Assembly (NCBI GenBank): GCA_027924645.1
Contig: BSBN01000763.1
Location: 7,192,001 to 7,256,000, forward strand
Reading direction: 5' to 3'
DNA: 64,000 bases
Source: Cunninghamia lanceolata
Taxonomy: Eukaryota > Streptophyta > Pinopsida > Cupressales > Cupressaceae
Shown here: positions 53,810-64,000 of the stretch, in pieces
How the letters are laid out: every line of letters begins with the position of its first letter
Numbering within the stretch: position 1 is the first letter of the stretch
Notes under the pieces: generated by a model
Databases searched by the model: none
What the model saw: the letters and a program-made list of their open reading frames with translations, nothing else
What the model was told of the DNA's origin: nothing
Made by a program: the position numbers and the translations under genes

Positions 53810-56496
53810 TGTTGCCCTCTCAATTGTTGTCCTTGATGTTACATACACAAACTCTTAGGTTTGTGGCACAATGATAGTTGCATCATGCTAGTTGGCATGA
53901 CAGAGGTATTTGGTTTTATGTGACAGTGAGCTTGGAAGCTTTTGGTTGACTTGATATGATAGGTACTGTTGGTATTGTGGTTCTTGGCATTGCAGTGGTA
54001 TTGTGGTTCTTGGCATTACAGTGGACTCAATGATTTTTGTTAGATGGGATATGAGTTTTTGATACATGAGACGTTAGATTATAGTGCCATTCAAGTGATT
54101 TACTTGCAAGACATATGATATTGTTTGATATCATGTCTCTTAGGACATGTTGATGTCAAAGGTTGAGATCCTTCAGGAATTGATGCCATGTCATTGTTTC
54201 ATAAGGTTGGTGCATGGGATTTGTCATTCACATCAAAACATCACTGCGTTAAAGGTATTTGACTGAACTTCATTATGTAAAGTTAAGGTATGTGGTAAGG
54301 TGATACAAATTGATATATGTTTGGCTTAGTTGATATTATGACTTAGACCGTGCATTGGTCTTGTGAATTGACCTTGGTCCTCACTTAGCACATTTGTATC
54401 ATTAAACTGACACAAGACATTGTGATGAGTATTATACTCATGTGAATAATAGCCATGATTTTATCACTGACACATATTATTTGGTTATTATGATGTTTGA
54501 ATATCATGAGGTTTTTTGGTAAACGTTGAGGTGCAATACCGACATAATCATTTATGGTTTTGTGTGACACAAAGTGGTAAAAGCTAATTGATATCATTTG
54601 TTCCCTAATTGTTCATTCAGTTTGCCAAACACAAGATATTCTATTGCAACCGTGATAGGGTTTTTTGGAGAAGGTTGGAGAGCTCAATGGAATGAATGGT
54701 ATTGCGGTTGAAGTTGTAGATAAATGGTCTTCAGTTCACCATGGCAGATTAACTTCAGGGTATGCAAAGTAAAGTCAACTTCATTGGTGGTAATATCCTT
54801 ATGTCGATAACATTATTACTCTGGTTCTATAGTTTTGAGTTGTGTCGACTTAACATTATCCTATACATGTTTCATTTGTATATCTCAGTCTGCTGGTTTA
54901 TTATATGGGGTTTTTGGAACCATGTTAGTAGCGAATTCTTTGTATTGTTTGAGGTCATCGTTTTGCTGTCCATGGTCAAATATTGGTTATCAAGGGTTTG
55001 TCTTAATGGTTATTCATGGGTATGTGGTATTGTGTGGTTGTATTACCCATAGCTAGGGCTCAGGATTTAAATCTGTTTAGTAGATGTATTGAAAACGTTT
55101 CACACAGGCTATGATGTGTACATTTGAATCAACATGAGGTATATGTTTGTTGTTGTTTGTGTGCACATTATTTATTGTATGAGTCATCTATAATGTGGGA
55201 AGTCCATGTAGGGTTGTGGTAAGTCTTGCGATTATTGTGTTGACTTGAGTGTTGGGGTTTCATGTCGTGTTTATATGTGCCTTGTATTAAAATGTGTCAC
55301 ATATGTTTATATTGTGCAATGTCGACCTTGGAAGAGGTTTTTATTACATAATTTATTTTGCACAAAATGTTTGAATAGTAGTTCTCAGTGAATGTAAAAG
55401 GGTAGTTTTGGAAAACAGTTATACACTTGGCAGTCTATTTAAATGGTAGTTAAAGAGAAAATAATTTTTGTTATACCCATAACAAATAATGTTAGGGTTC
55501 ATGACTACTGGACAGTTTGAAAGATTTACATTTAACTATAGTTCAGTTATGTTGGATCTATAATTAAAGGATGGTCGTGGTATTAAGATTACTTGACTAT
55601 GGTTTTTGTGACATCATCTGTAGAAGAAAAGGAACTATAGTTTGTGACAATTACATAAACTTTGGTTAAACTGTGATGACATGTATCTTTGATGGTTATA
55701 TACTGTGAATAATGATCTTATTGAAGGTTTGTTTGAATCTCATGAACCAAGACATATACAGGTTGGGTCAATTCGACCTCATGACATTGACATGTGTTAC
55801 TAAAACTAACTGCTATAGGCAGTTACATGAATTCAGTTACTTGTTCAAACTGTACTGTGAAAGGAAGAAGAAAATTTGAGAAAGTTTAAAAAGTATCTGT
55901 AATACTTTGTTGAGTTGAGGTTGTATTGTATTACTTGCAATATCATTTCAAAGCAACAAACTATTGTATATCTTTTGATCAGTTTATGTGCACAGTTTTG
56001 GTTATGTATTCTTGAGTCTCAAATAAATGAGACTGTCAAGATCTGAATTATAGAGAAACAGAGAAACCCTATGTACTGTACATTTTTATCTGATCTTTGA
56101 GAAGTTGTAAGTGATCATGTCAGTGAGACAATATGATGATTGCCAGTGAGGCTTGTGTTGCTAGTGAGGCAGTGATAAAAGTCAGTGAGACATTTTTCTA
56201 TAGCCAGTGAGGCATGATTTTTTGAATAAGCCGGTGAGGCATTTACTGAGTGGTTTTTCTACCCCAAGAGGGTTTTCCACTCCTGAAATTTGTGTCTTAT
56301 GGTCTCATTTGTTGCATGATTTATTTGTCCATTATACTTGTTTGTTCAGTTCCTTAATGCACAATCTCTTGCATTGATAAAGCCTAAATTAGCATCTACT
56401 TCTGTTTTTAAAGTTTGAAAATAAAAGTGAATAAAGTGTTTTTTTTTCTACAACACTGATTCACCCCCCCTCTAACTGTTGTCAAGTACTCCAACA
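53810..56496 (+). mobile_element. Lone LTR 2, Copia type, 2.69 kb, TSD CAATT/CAATC
   Basis: Ends TGTTGCCCTC and ACTCCAACA (TGTTG/CAACA). Flanks are CAATT (53805-53809) and CAATC (56497-56501); the B LTR has CAATCAACA at the matching place, so CAATC is ancestral and one copy has mutated. It shares with lone LTR 1 the CAGTGAGGC array, the TTTTTCTACCCC..GGGTTTTCCACTC block and the CACTGATTCACCCCCCCTCT end. No interior coding; short frames such as 54762-55052 are incidental. Confidence 0.82.
56120..56240. repeat. CAGTGAGGC short-repeat array in lone LTR 2
   Basis: Six copies of (G)C(C/T)(A/G)GTGAGGC or TCAGTGAGAC in 120 bp, the counterpart of 12421-12538. Confidence 0.8.
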
Positions 56497-56655
56497 CAAT
56501 CAACATATCATTCTATCATAGAGAACAAAGCTAGTAGATTAGGGTGCATCTACTCCGTTCTATCGAAGTGTGAGGACTTCGTTTGAAGGTGAAGGTAATG
56601 TGTTGTTTACATTTATCTTCCATTGTCCTTTGATCCATTTTTCTATATACATTTT

Positions 56656-56674
56656 TGGCACGCCCGATGGGACC
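56656..56674 (+). other. PBS-like site of element D
   Basis: TGGCACGCCCGATGGGACC, four T after the LTR end; one base different from B's site. Confidence 0.7.
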
Positions 56675-58409
56675 CCATGTCCCTTGTCTAACCTTGGTTT
56701 TGTAGGTTGAAGATCTTTTATATTGCTGATTTTCATTGTTTAGGGTCAGATCTGTTGCAAAGGGTTTTCTATTTTACACAGGCCTTGAAAAAGGAGATCT
56801 TGGATTCGTTGGAAAGAGGACTTCGAGACCTTTCCAAATAGTGGTTACATTAAAGATTTGGATCAGTATTGAAGGAGTTATGATGATTTTAAGTTGACCA
56901 TATGATTCTAATTTTTCAAAAAAAATTGACACGCGACTTTTGAAAAAAAAATCATACCTTACAATCTAGGTAACCAAATTAAATTATATTTTTGCAGGTG
57001 GATATAAATATTTAAATCCATTTTTTCTATATTATTCTTTTTTTCAGATCTATGGTAGAAGTAATTTTTTTTTTCAAACCCTATCTTATGACATAACTTT
57101 TGCATATGGATTCCAATTTGAGCAAAAAATTTTTGGATATTGATTAGAAAATTATAAGGAATCTCATGGTCATATCTTTTTTTTTGTTGGATGATATCAT
57201 TTCCTAGTTTTTGCAGGGATTTATTTTTCAATCCTAACACTTTTTCATTAAAAACTTCAGTTGGGCATAACTTTTGCATATTAAATCAAAATCCAACAAT
57301 TATTTTTTTGAAATTGCATAGAAAGTCATAAGGAATCTATTGGTGATATCTAATATTCTATATCTTGACTATTATTTCTATTTTTTTTTTATATTTATCC
57401 TTTTTTGAGCTAACACTTGTTTGTAGGTTCGCCCGTCAAAGGCTAAAATCTATCAAACTACTAACAAATGTGGTGCAACTTGTTTAAACTTGTCAAAGAT
57501 CATTATCCAAAACTACTATCAAGTGGGTTGCTTATATTTCAAGGTGCACTTCAATTTAGGCTAAAAAACACTTGCTTGCAACATCATATTTGGATTTGGG
57601 CTTAAAATGAACATGTGTTTGTATCACCACATTTGGGCTTGGACATAAAATGAACTTGTGCTTGCTTTTCTTGGTGGATTTGAGTGTGAATTAGAATGTG
57701 TCTGATCTTGTGAATCAAAAACATCCTTCAATCCATTCATCTTCATATACATATTTCCATCTCTAAGGGTAAATCAACATTGTGAGTGTGATTCAAGTGT
57801 GCGTGTATGCTCTCTCCTTGCACCGCAAGGTGATTTTGGATATCAAAAGCACCACTTGAGTATCTTTTTTCACCCTTTTAGGAGGTCTGCTTGGAGACAC
57901 CACTCCATGGGATGACCTCAACTCTTGTGTTTCGATGAAGTATAAAAAGTGAGGAGTGAATTGAAAGACACAACTCTTGGAAGTTAGAATCTTGTCATTT
58001 GGGTTAAGCCCCCAAGAACTTTATACTTTGGGGAAGTGAAGGTGAAGAGTGGGTTACCCTCTTCTCCTGACTGTGTGGCATTATTTCACTTTCATTTCAT
58101 AGAATTGCCCCCCCGTACCTTGTGTATATTGGGGACATCCTTAGCAAACTTGTTCATCCTAGCTTAAAACCTATTGGCCACACCCATTTGACTAATATTA
58201 GGCTTGTTGATGTGTCTTCATAATCACAACAATCAATTTTCAAAGTCAAACTTGCTATTGTGTCTTATGCGTGTGATTTATGCATGTACATGTGAAATAT
58301 TTTGTTTACAAATTGCATAGGTCAAGCTATCAACAAATACACTCCACATCATCCTAATCATCCTTGTCATCTTTTCCATCCTAATCCAAAACCATCTTAA
58401 TCCTAATCC
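56675..58409 (+). other. Leader of element D
   Basis: Non-coding between the PBS-like site and the gag region; T-rich, with no tandem repeat like that in B. The minus-strand frame 56959-57279 is low-complexity and incidental. The right end has CATCCTAATCATCC simple sequence, the start of the gag-like region, which is interrupted at 58410. Confidence 0.6.
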
Positions 58410-60735
58410 TGTCATGTCTCAAACTTTTAGACTTTCTAAACTCTGCTATAATTAGAAATATTAGATGTTATTTTGACTATGTTATAAATGGATAATTGTT
58501 TGTAGATAAAGTGCATGTTATTTCTCTTGAAAATGATGAAATGGATGTTATACGAAGCTTTGGTTATTGATTTTGGGATACTAACCTATTAATGGAGAAT
58601 TGAGTTTAATGATTATAGGTTTGTTGAAGACAAGAGTCGTTGACTAGTCGTTTGGCAGGGATGTGATGGAGAGAATCTCGATGCCGCACACACCACACTT
58701 AGCTCATTTTTGCATTTTACATTTTCTGGAATGGTCTTTGTGTTTGATGAAATTGATTTACCAATTATGCTAAAAATATTTCTTTTATACTTCCCTAGAT
58801 GCATAGCTGAATGATTTGATTATTAAATGTAAATGTCTTTTTGTTAAATTAGAATATTTAAAAGTTATATTTCCTTTTATTAAATTAGATATGTAGGAAA
58901 ATGGTTTTTTCTTAATACTAATTACTTACTTTTTAGAAGATAATTGTGTAATAAATTAAAGAAATGTTTAAATAATATATATATCGATCTTCTTTATATA
59001 AGTTGACCAGTTCTTTTTACAAGGTCTGAGATCCCTATTCTTTCTCTTTCTCTATAGGTGATCTTCTTAATATTAGGTGATTACGTTGAATTTTCTTTTA
59101 TAAACTTCTTCTCCCAATCTTTATCAATTTTCCTTAGAATTTTTAATATGGTGTTGTATACTCATTAAATCTTTAAGCCGCATTTCTCTTGTCGAATTGC
59201 ATTTGCTTACATTCTTCCGTTTACTCTCCAATGGGTGTGCGATATCTCTTAACCTCCATTCTAAACTGTTGCTGGCTACGAGCCAAAAACCTACTGTGCA
59301 AATTTAGAAACCTTTAGTCGCTCCTGAAAGTGCTTCTTGAATTCCTTTTTAGATGGGGCCGTGCATCTGGGAATTAGGTGCCTTGAAAACTTCCAATTTT
59401 TTGCCTTTATCAAGCTGGGTGTCTGTTGTCATCAAAATGAAATATGAATTTGAAAGTATATTAGTAGTAGAGTAGTGGGTCATTGCTGTCTCAAAAATCT
59501 TGTATGTGTTTTTGTTTATGATCCAGTTAAGATAACTTTTGTCCCGAAACCACTAATATTACCTAAGTCTTGGAAATGAACTGAAAATTGAAGTATAAAG
59601 ACTATCTTATTTTTCTATTATTAAGTAGGAGAAATCCTTTAAGTTTTAGTTAGTAACATATCATGTTATGTTATATTTCAACCCATAAAAATGTGTTATT
59701 ATGATTCACAATTCATTTAAAGGTATTCTGATCATTAAGAACTAATCTGTAAATGGTCCAATATGTGCCAATCTTTAATGTTGAGCATCCCCATGAAGAC
59801 TTTAGATAATTGCATGTGCTCACTATATTTATGTTTGAAGTATTAAAAATGGATTTTTGCTATAACTAAGTAAGGATTCTTTAGTAATTAGATTTCTGAG
59901 AAAATTAGGAAACTTTCTTCATTATTATCGCAAACCATACATTTGTGAAGTTATGTCAAGAAAGAGAACTCTATTAATAGTTTTTGTTGCAAATACATTA
60001 TTCTAGATCTTGTATGTGGCAATGTTGATCTCCATGCACTAGAAGTAGTATAATTTTCCTTTCTGTGACACCCGAGCTTACCTACCGAGACAGGATGCTG
60101 AATGTGGGCTTACAGAGAAGGTAGTTTCCTTTTTCAAGATTACCAAATTGTTATGCTTTGGCCAAAGCTGTTTGTACCATTGAAATAGATGGATGTTAAA
60201 TGCCTAGTCATTATTATTGTTTTTCTCTTCCACATCCTGTATGCAAGAAATATGTTCATTCTAGGATAGAGTGCATATAGGCATTAGGCATGCATCGAGA
60301 GTTTCCCTCCTGCCCATTTGTTCCAAGTTTCTAGGCACCTCATGCAGGGTCAAGGATTCTTCGAGTTAGGAAGAAACCTGGGGAAGTGTAGTGCTTCGTG
60401 GTTGGGTGGAAAAAGCATCTTAACCATGCTCTTGACCTTCGGCTTGCGGAAGACTAGTGGGTGATGGCGGCTGAAGACATATTATATATATATTTGATTC
60501 TTCTTATGTAATTTAGAAAATGGATGTATCATTATATTAAACATTTGTATGGCTTTTTAGCCAAATTTTGTAATTGTACTTCTCTTGATGTAATCTTTAT
60601 GTACTTGGAAAATTGTAAAAGATTATGCATTTCGAGATATCTCTGTTAATGGAAAGATTCTTTATCTATTTATGGATTGATTTTGCTTTTCGTTGATAAT
60701 TTCAGAATGTGGTTATTCCAGACTTTACAAATACA
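58410..60735 (+). mobile_element. Probable lone LTR (L), 2.3 kb, imperfect TSD AATCC/AACCC
   Basis: Interrupts the CCTAATCC-type simple coding sequence of D, which resumes at about 60736. Candidate ends are TGTCATGTCTC and TTTACAAATACA; flanks are AATCC (58405-58409) and AACCC (60736-60740), one mismatch. It has a TATA-like TTATATAAG near 58996 and no coding. The exact ends are uncertain. Confidence 0.5.
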
Positions 60736-61706
60736 AACCCTAATCCTCCTAAGTATCCAAGTTTTAGTTAGCCTAATCATCCTTATTATCCATTCCATAA
60801 CCCTAATCATCTAATCCCATCATCCCTAATAATCCTAATCATCTTAATCCTTCATCCTAATCACCTCATTTATCCATCTATTCCAATAATTCCAAATCAT
60901 CTAATCCTATCATTCCTAACCATACAAGTCATCCTCCTTATCCATCCTCATCATCTTAAGCATCCAATCACTCCATCCTTGTCATCCTAATCACCCTTCT
61001 TATCCACCTCACCCCTAATCATTCTAAGCCTTCATCATAATCTAATAAATCCCAATATATTCATTATCCAATCAATTTCATCCATTTCATCATCCTAATA
61101 ATAATCCCATTCTTGAGCCCCATCTAATCCATCCTTTGTCAAAATGATTATGATACTGGAAAATAAGAACCTAGAGGAAGATCATTATGGTGTCTAAAGA
61201 ATGATGGATGAACTTAGGTGGTTAAATAGAAAGGAACAAGTCACTACCCCACCACAACACCAACAATTCCAACAATAAAAAGTCCTAGACCAATAAATCA
61301 TACAACAACAACAACTAAAACCATACTCCAACAAACCCAACAACTCCTAGCCACCTACCAATCCCAAACCCAACAAACACAACCTCTATCCATTCAACAA
61401 CCACAACCATGATATTCATCTAACACATCATCCGCTATACCTTCATCCATACAACTACAACCTCAACAAATTCCACCTCAATCCTATGTGTCATCCCCCT
61501 CAACTTCATACCAACCTAATCCATCCACATATCAAGTTACTTCTACATTAACCTATCCCACTTCTTCCAATTTCAACCAATAACCATATCAATCCATACC
61601 CCAAGAACATCCAAATACTTATCCCAACATTTCATCTCACCCCCAAATCCATTTACAAGACTATTGAGTTCCTTCAAAACAAGAACATACAACTCCAAGT
61701 TACCCT
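60736..61706 (+). pseudogene. First part of the gag-like region of element D
   Basis: CATCCTAATC repeats give way near 61150 to a segment (LEEDHYG..RMMDELRWLNRKEQ-like across a stop) matching B's NNPYGTKRMLDQLKWLYRKEE, then a Q/P/S/T-rich stretch. Several stops. Confidence 0.55.
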
Positions 61707-62300
61707 TTGTACCAAGATCAAGTGTCCTTAAGTCTTTATGCTACCTTTGACAAGGGTAATACCACTCTAGCTTATGCATCCTATGGGTATCCTCCATCAT
61801 CATCCAATCAAATGCCTATCCAAGAGCCTCCTATTCCTACACCAATACCACCATGTAATCCCAAACCATTGTTCCATCAACCTTCTAATCCATCAACTCC
61901 TTCATTTGCTTCACCATCATGTTCCTCTAATCCTCCACCAAAATATGAGATTGAGATACTTTTAGAACAATTGATCCAAGAAAACTTGATTGAGCTACCA
62001 CTGGTAAAACAACATGGAAAAAGTCAAGTTAAATCTCCTTGGTCTAATAAAAATGATTATTGTGCATACCATAGGATCAAAGGTCATAAGACATTTGGTT
62101 GTCCCACACTTAACAGATTGATGAAAAACCTCCTAAATTGTGGAAATATTATGCTCGATGATCCCAATCCCAATCTTAATCCATCCAATCCTAGATTATC
62201 CCTCCATCTAATCCAAATCCTAATCCATCCAATCCCATTATCCCTCCATCTAGTCCAAATCCCAATCCATCTAATCTCATCATCCCTCCATCCAATCTAA
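61707..62300 (+). CDS. Gag-like segment with a zinc-knuckle-like motif, element D
   Basis: A 197-codon frame: FDKGNTTLAYASYGYP (B has FDQGNTNLAHL), a P/S-rich stretch, EILLEQLIQENLIELP, then YCAYHRIKGHKTFGCPTLN, the C-x2-H...H-x4-C-like motif seen just before the protease region of Tat-like gag proteins. The end is a run of NPNLNPSNP repeats. Likely nucleocapsid-like. Open here, but a fragment of a longer broken frame. Confidence 0.6.
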   Translation: MYQDQVSLSLYATFDKGNTTLAYASYGYPPSSSNQMPIQEPPIPTPIPPCNPKPLFHQPSNPSTPSFASPSCSSNPPPKYEIEILLEQLIQENLIELPLVKQHGKSQVKSPWSNKNDYCAYHRIKGHKTFGCPTLNRLMKNLLNCGNIMLDDPNPNLNPSNPRLSLHLIQILIHPIPLSLHLVQIPIHLISSSLHPI

Positions 62301-62787
62301 TTCCTGATATGTTCAATTCCATTACTCCATCAAATTCTAATCATAAATCCACTCCATCCAATCCCATTATCCCTCTATCTAATCCAAATCCTACAACATT
62401 CTCCCCTATTATCCATCCACCTAATCCCAACCCTAATCCTACACCTTCCACCATTATTATCCATCCATTATATTGTCCATCCACCCATACACTTATGAAG
62501 GATGTGATCCAATGGCTATTAGCAAGGAATAAACCATCTCCATGTCATCAAATTCCTATCCTTGAACCTATCAAAGAGCCTTCAAATACCATGCCTATTC
62601 CTCAACTTTGATCATGTAGTCCACAACCCATCAAGCCTATTGAAGAGTCTCCTACCATGAGTCCAAGTCAAGATTATCATATAGCCATATTGTTGAGCAT
62701 CTAGAGCCTATCAACCCTATCCAAGATTCTCCCACTTCCACTTCCATCCCAAATTAAGAGCTATGTCAAGAGTATAATCTAAAGCAT
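62301..62787 (+). pseudogene. Linker of the gag-like region of element D
   Basis: Simple CCATCCAATCC-type coding (62309-62611, S/P/N-rich with IQWLLARNKPSP) followed by stops. B has the corresponding ICDPLLARN-type piece near 33330. Confidence 0.5.
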
Positions 62788-63651
62788 GTGGAAACATCAA
62801 CCCTTTATCCAAATCAAGATCAAAGCACCTCCATTCAACCCATCCATAACCTATATATTTTCCATGATCAAGTTCCTAACCATGAGCAAGAAATCCAAGT
62901 TCAACCTATCCATAACCTATATCTTCTTTATGATCAAGATATTATCTATGATGAAGAGCCTATACATGAGAAAATTGATCCTATCCACAATCCCATAACC
63001 ATTCATGAGCAAACTATCCAAATTACTCCTATCCACCCTCCATATAGCCCTATCCATGATCCAACAACATCCACTTCCCTTGATGAGACACTTGGCTCCC
63101 AAGGAAACATAGATGATCAAATAAATAGCCTAGATCTTAATGAGCATAATGATAATCAAGATCCTATTGATCCTTTGTCATCCACTATTGACCATATTGT
63201 AAATCCATCATCCTATCCCATCGGTCTTACTACCTTCATCCATGAATGCTCTTCCTTAGGAGAGAAACAATCTCTATCCACCATCTCACCCTCCCCATCA
63301 AATAATGAGCTCACGTCTAGTGTCCAAAACACCCATAATACCATTGTACATCACATACTCCAAAACATGAATTATCAAGGTAAAGGCTTAGGTCTTCATG
63401 AACAAGGTGTTTTGGATCTCATCCATGTCATAGTCCCTCCTCAATCATATGGCCTTGGATATATACCCCAAGGAAAACAATCTCAAGTTGTTGGTACCAC
63501 CTCCATGCCTTTTAAATCTACTTCTTTTCATCCCAAGCTAAGTACACCTTATCATATCCCCAAAACATATATTGTCATTCCTCCATCATCATACAAATCT
63601 CAAAAGCATGTGACTGTACACCTCCCACCATCCACTACTTCCAACTCCTAA
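62788..63651 (+). CDS. Gag-like segment with a G-patch-like motif, element D
   Basis: A 287-codon frame rich in H, I, P, D and Q with internal repeats (IQPIHNLYIFHDQ, VQPIHNLYLLYDQ). LQNMNYQGKGLGLHEQGVL at about 63361 resembles a G-patch (GKGLG...QG), followed by YGLGYIPQGKQSQ and IPKTYIVIPPSSYK. B encodes the same order at 33251-32088. Unknown role; a G-patch may bind RNA or a helicase partner. Two stop-broken continuations (to 64000) reach KTKLVRV, the counterpart of B's KLVWIPKQ. Confidence 0.6.
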   Translation: METSTLYPNQDQSTSIQPIHNLYIFHDQVPNHEQEIQVQPIHNLYLLYDQDIIYDEEPIHEKIDPIHNPITIHEQTIQITPIHPPYSPIHDPTTSTSLDETLGSQGNIDDQINSLDLNEHNDNQDPIDPLSSTIDHIVNPSSYPIGLTTFIHECSSLGEKQSLSTISPSPSNNELTSSVQNTHNTIVHHILQNMNYQGKGLGLHEQGVLDLIHVIVPPQSYGLGYIPQGKQSQVVGTTSMPFKSTSFHPKLSTPYHIPKTYIVIPPSSYKSQKHVTVHLPPSTTSNS

Positions 63652-64000
63652 CATCCCTATCCTCTAGACCCCTTTACCTCCACTTCTCCCAACACCTAAT
63701 ATCCCTATCCTCAAATCCCCTTATCCATTTATCCACAAGTCCATTAATCCCTCCATTTACACATCCCCTCACATTCCCTATCATGATTAACAAATGCACA
63801 CATCGACCAAACAAGAAGCTTCCACCAATCCCATGGGATTCAAAATAAAAATTTGGATGCCTTCTTTCATAAAGCCAAAAATCCTAAAGATCCTCATGCC
63901 TTAGGGCACCAATGCAAAGAATCAAAGAAAAATCCATCCAAAAGGCTACTTACGCCCATACCTCTACAAGAAAAGTCCAAAACTAAATTGGTTCGGGTGT
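63652..64000 (+). pseudogene. Tail of the gag-like region of element D, cut by the window end
   Basis: CATCC-rich simple sequence, then NLDAFFHKAKNPKDPHAL and SKKNPSKRL-like blocks matching B's NLDASTHKAKTPTNPNTL and SKKNPSKPIP (32217-32035, minus). Stops near 63650 and 63700. Confidence 0.55.

Larger units (their letters stand above)
53135..56651 (+). repeat. 5' LTR of element D, split by lone LTR 2
   Basis: 53135-53809 plus 56502-56651 (825 bp) correspond to the 847-bp B LTR: same start, CCTAATTAGTTAAATAAAT hairpins, a CTCTTATAAAT TATA-like site near 53676, and the GTTATGCT...GCAATC target block. Confidence 0.85.
53135..64000 (+). mobile_element. Element D: Gypsy-like non-autonomous LTR retrotransposon, related to B, runs off the window
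   Basis: The 5' LTR starts TGTAGACACCTAAAA as in B and ends TATACA, followed by the same PBS-like site (TGGCACGCCCGATGGGACC). The interior carries the same gag-like series as B in the opposite orientation. No protease, RT or integrase is visible before the window end. Its LTR and interior each carry a lone LTR. The left flanking 5 bp are GTATT; the right end is not seen. Confidence 0.88.

Noticed and set aside
54762..55056. Hydrophobic 96-codon frame as a membrane protein
   Set aside because: Lies inside lone LTR 2, is T-rich by composition, and overlaps a second frame; no family recognised.
60740..61140. Telomere-like or satellite DNA (TAATCCTAATCC)
   Set aside because: The unit is irregular and not the plant TTTAGGG repeat; it belongs to the simple-sequence gag-like region shared with element B.
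1..64000. tRNA, rRNA, plastid or mitochondrial insertions
   Set aside because: I looked for tRNA-like arms and organelle genes and saw none; the TGGTATCAGAGC sites are primer binding sites, not tRNA genes.

Overview
This window is plant nuclear DNA made almost entirely of nested, mostly dead retrotransposons. The density of LTR elements, the many lone LTRs with intact target-site duplications (TSDs), the Tat-like Ty3/Gypsy and Ty1/Copia proteins and the plant-type LINEs fit a very large plant genome. A gymnosperm (conifer-like) is my inference; nothing here names the species. I see no intact host gene, tRNA, rRNA or CRISPR array. The only non-retroelement coding remnant I recognise is a hAT-like (zinc-finger/transposase-derived) pseudogene.

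Layout, left half. 1-850 (-): 5' end of a LINE (endonuclease). 850-3900: degenerate DNA with short repeats. 3900-8395 (+): hAT-like pseudogene split by a lone LTR, K (4496-7186, TSD TGTTT). 9735-16733 (+): Copia-type element A (TSD GATGG). Its 5' LTR holds a 2.8-kb lone LTR (10007-12791, TSD GCTAT), and its interior carries a gag-like frame followed by a LINE reverse-transcriptase fragment instead of Copia pol. 16860-17800: array of near-palindromes. 18080-23124 (-): Tat-like Gypsy element J, with an extra RNase H between protease and RT.

Layout, right half. J's gag is cut by Copia element C (-, from 23125). C's integrase is cut by B (25998-42331, TSD CTTTC), a Gypsy-like element without RT. 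B in turn contains a 5'-truncated LINE in one LTR (26366-28813, 15-bp TSD) and a gag-protease element H (34417-39488, TSD ACTTA). C is cut again by F, a 3.5-kb LTR-like insertion (42823-46328, TSD CAAAC) packed with TGACGTCA palindromes, and again by a plus-strand Copia LTR, E (46758), which itself holds a 1.5-kb lone LTR (46996-48523, TSD TTGGA). 48814-52832 is decayed Copia interior ending in an LTR fragment. That fragment is cut by D (53135 to the window end, +), a relative of B. D's LTR carries a lone LTR (53810-56496), and its interior carries another probable one (58410-60735).

How it fits together: coding resumes on both sides of several insertions, and most insertions have matching 5-bp duplications. 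This gives a relative order J, then C, then B, then H and the LINE; and C, then F and E; and E, then its lone LTR. Autonomous-type coding (J, C, LINE) sits beside non-autonomous partners (A with C-like ends; B and D with gag-like proteins only; H with gag-protease only). Every pol-bearing copy seen here has stops or frameshifts, so none is likely to be active.
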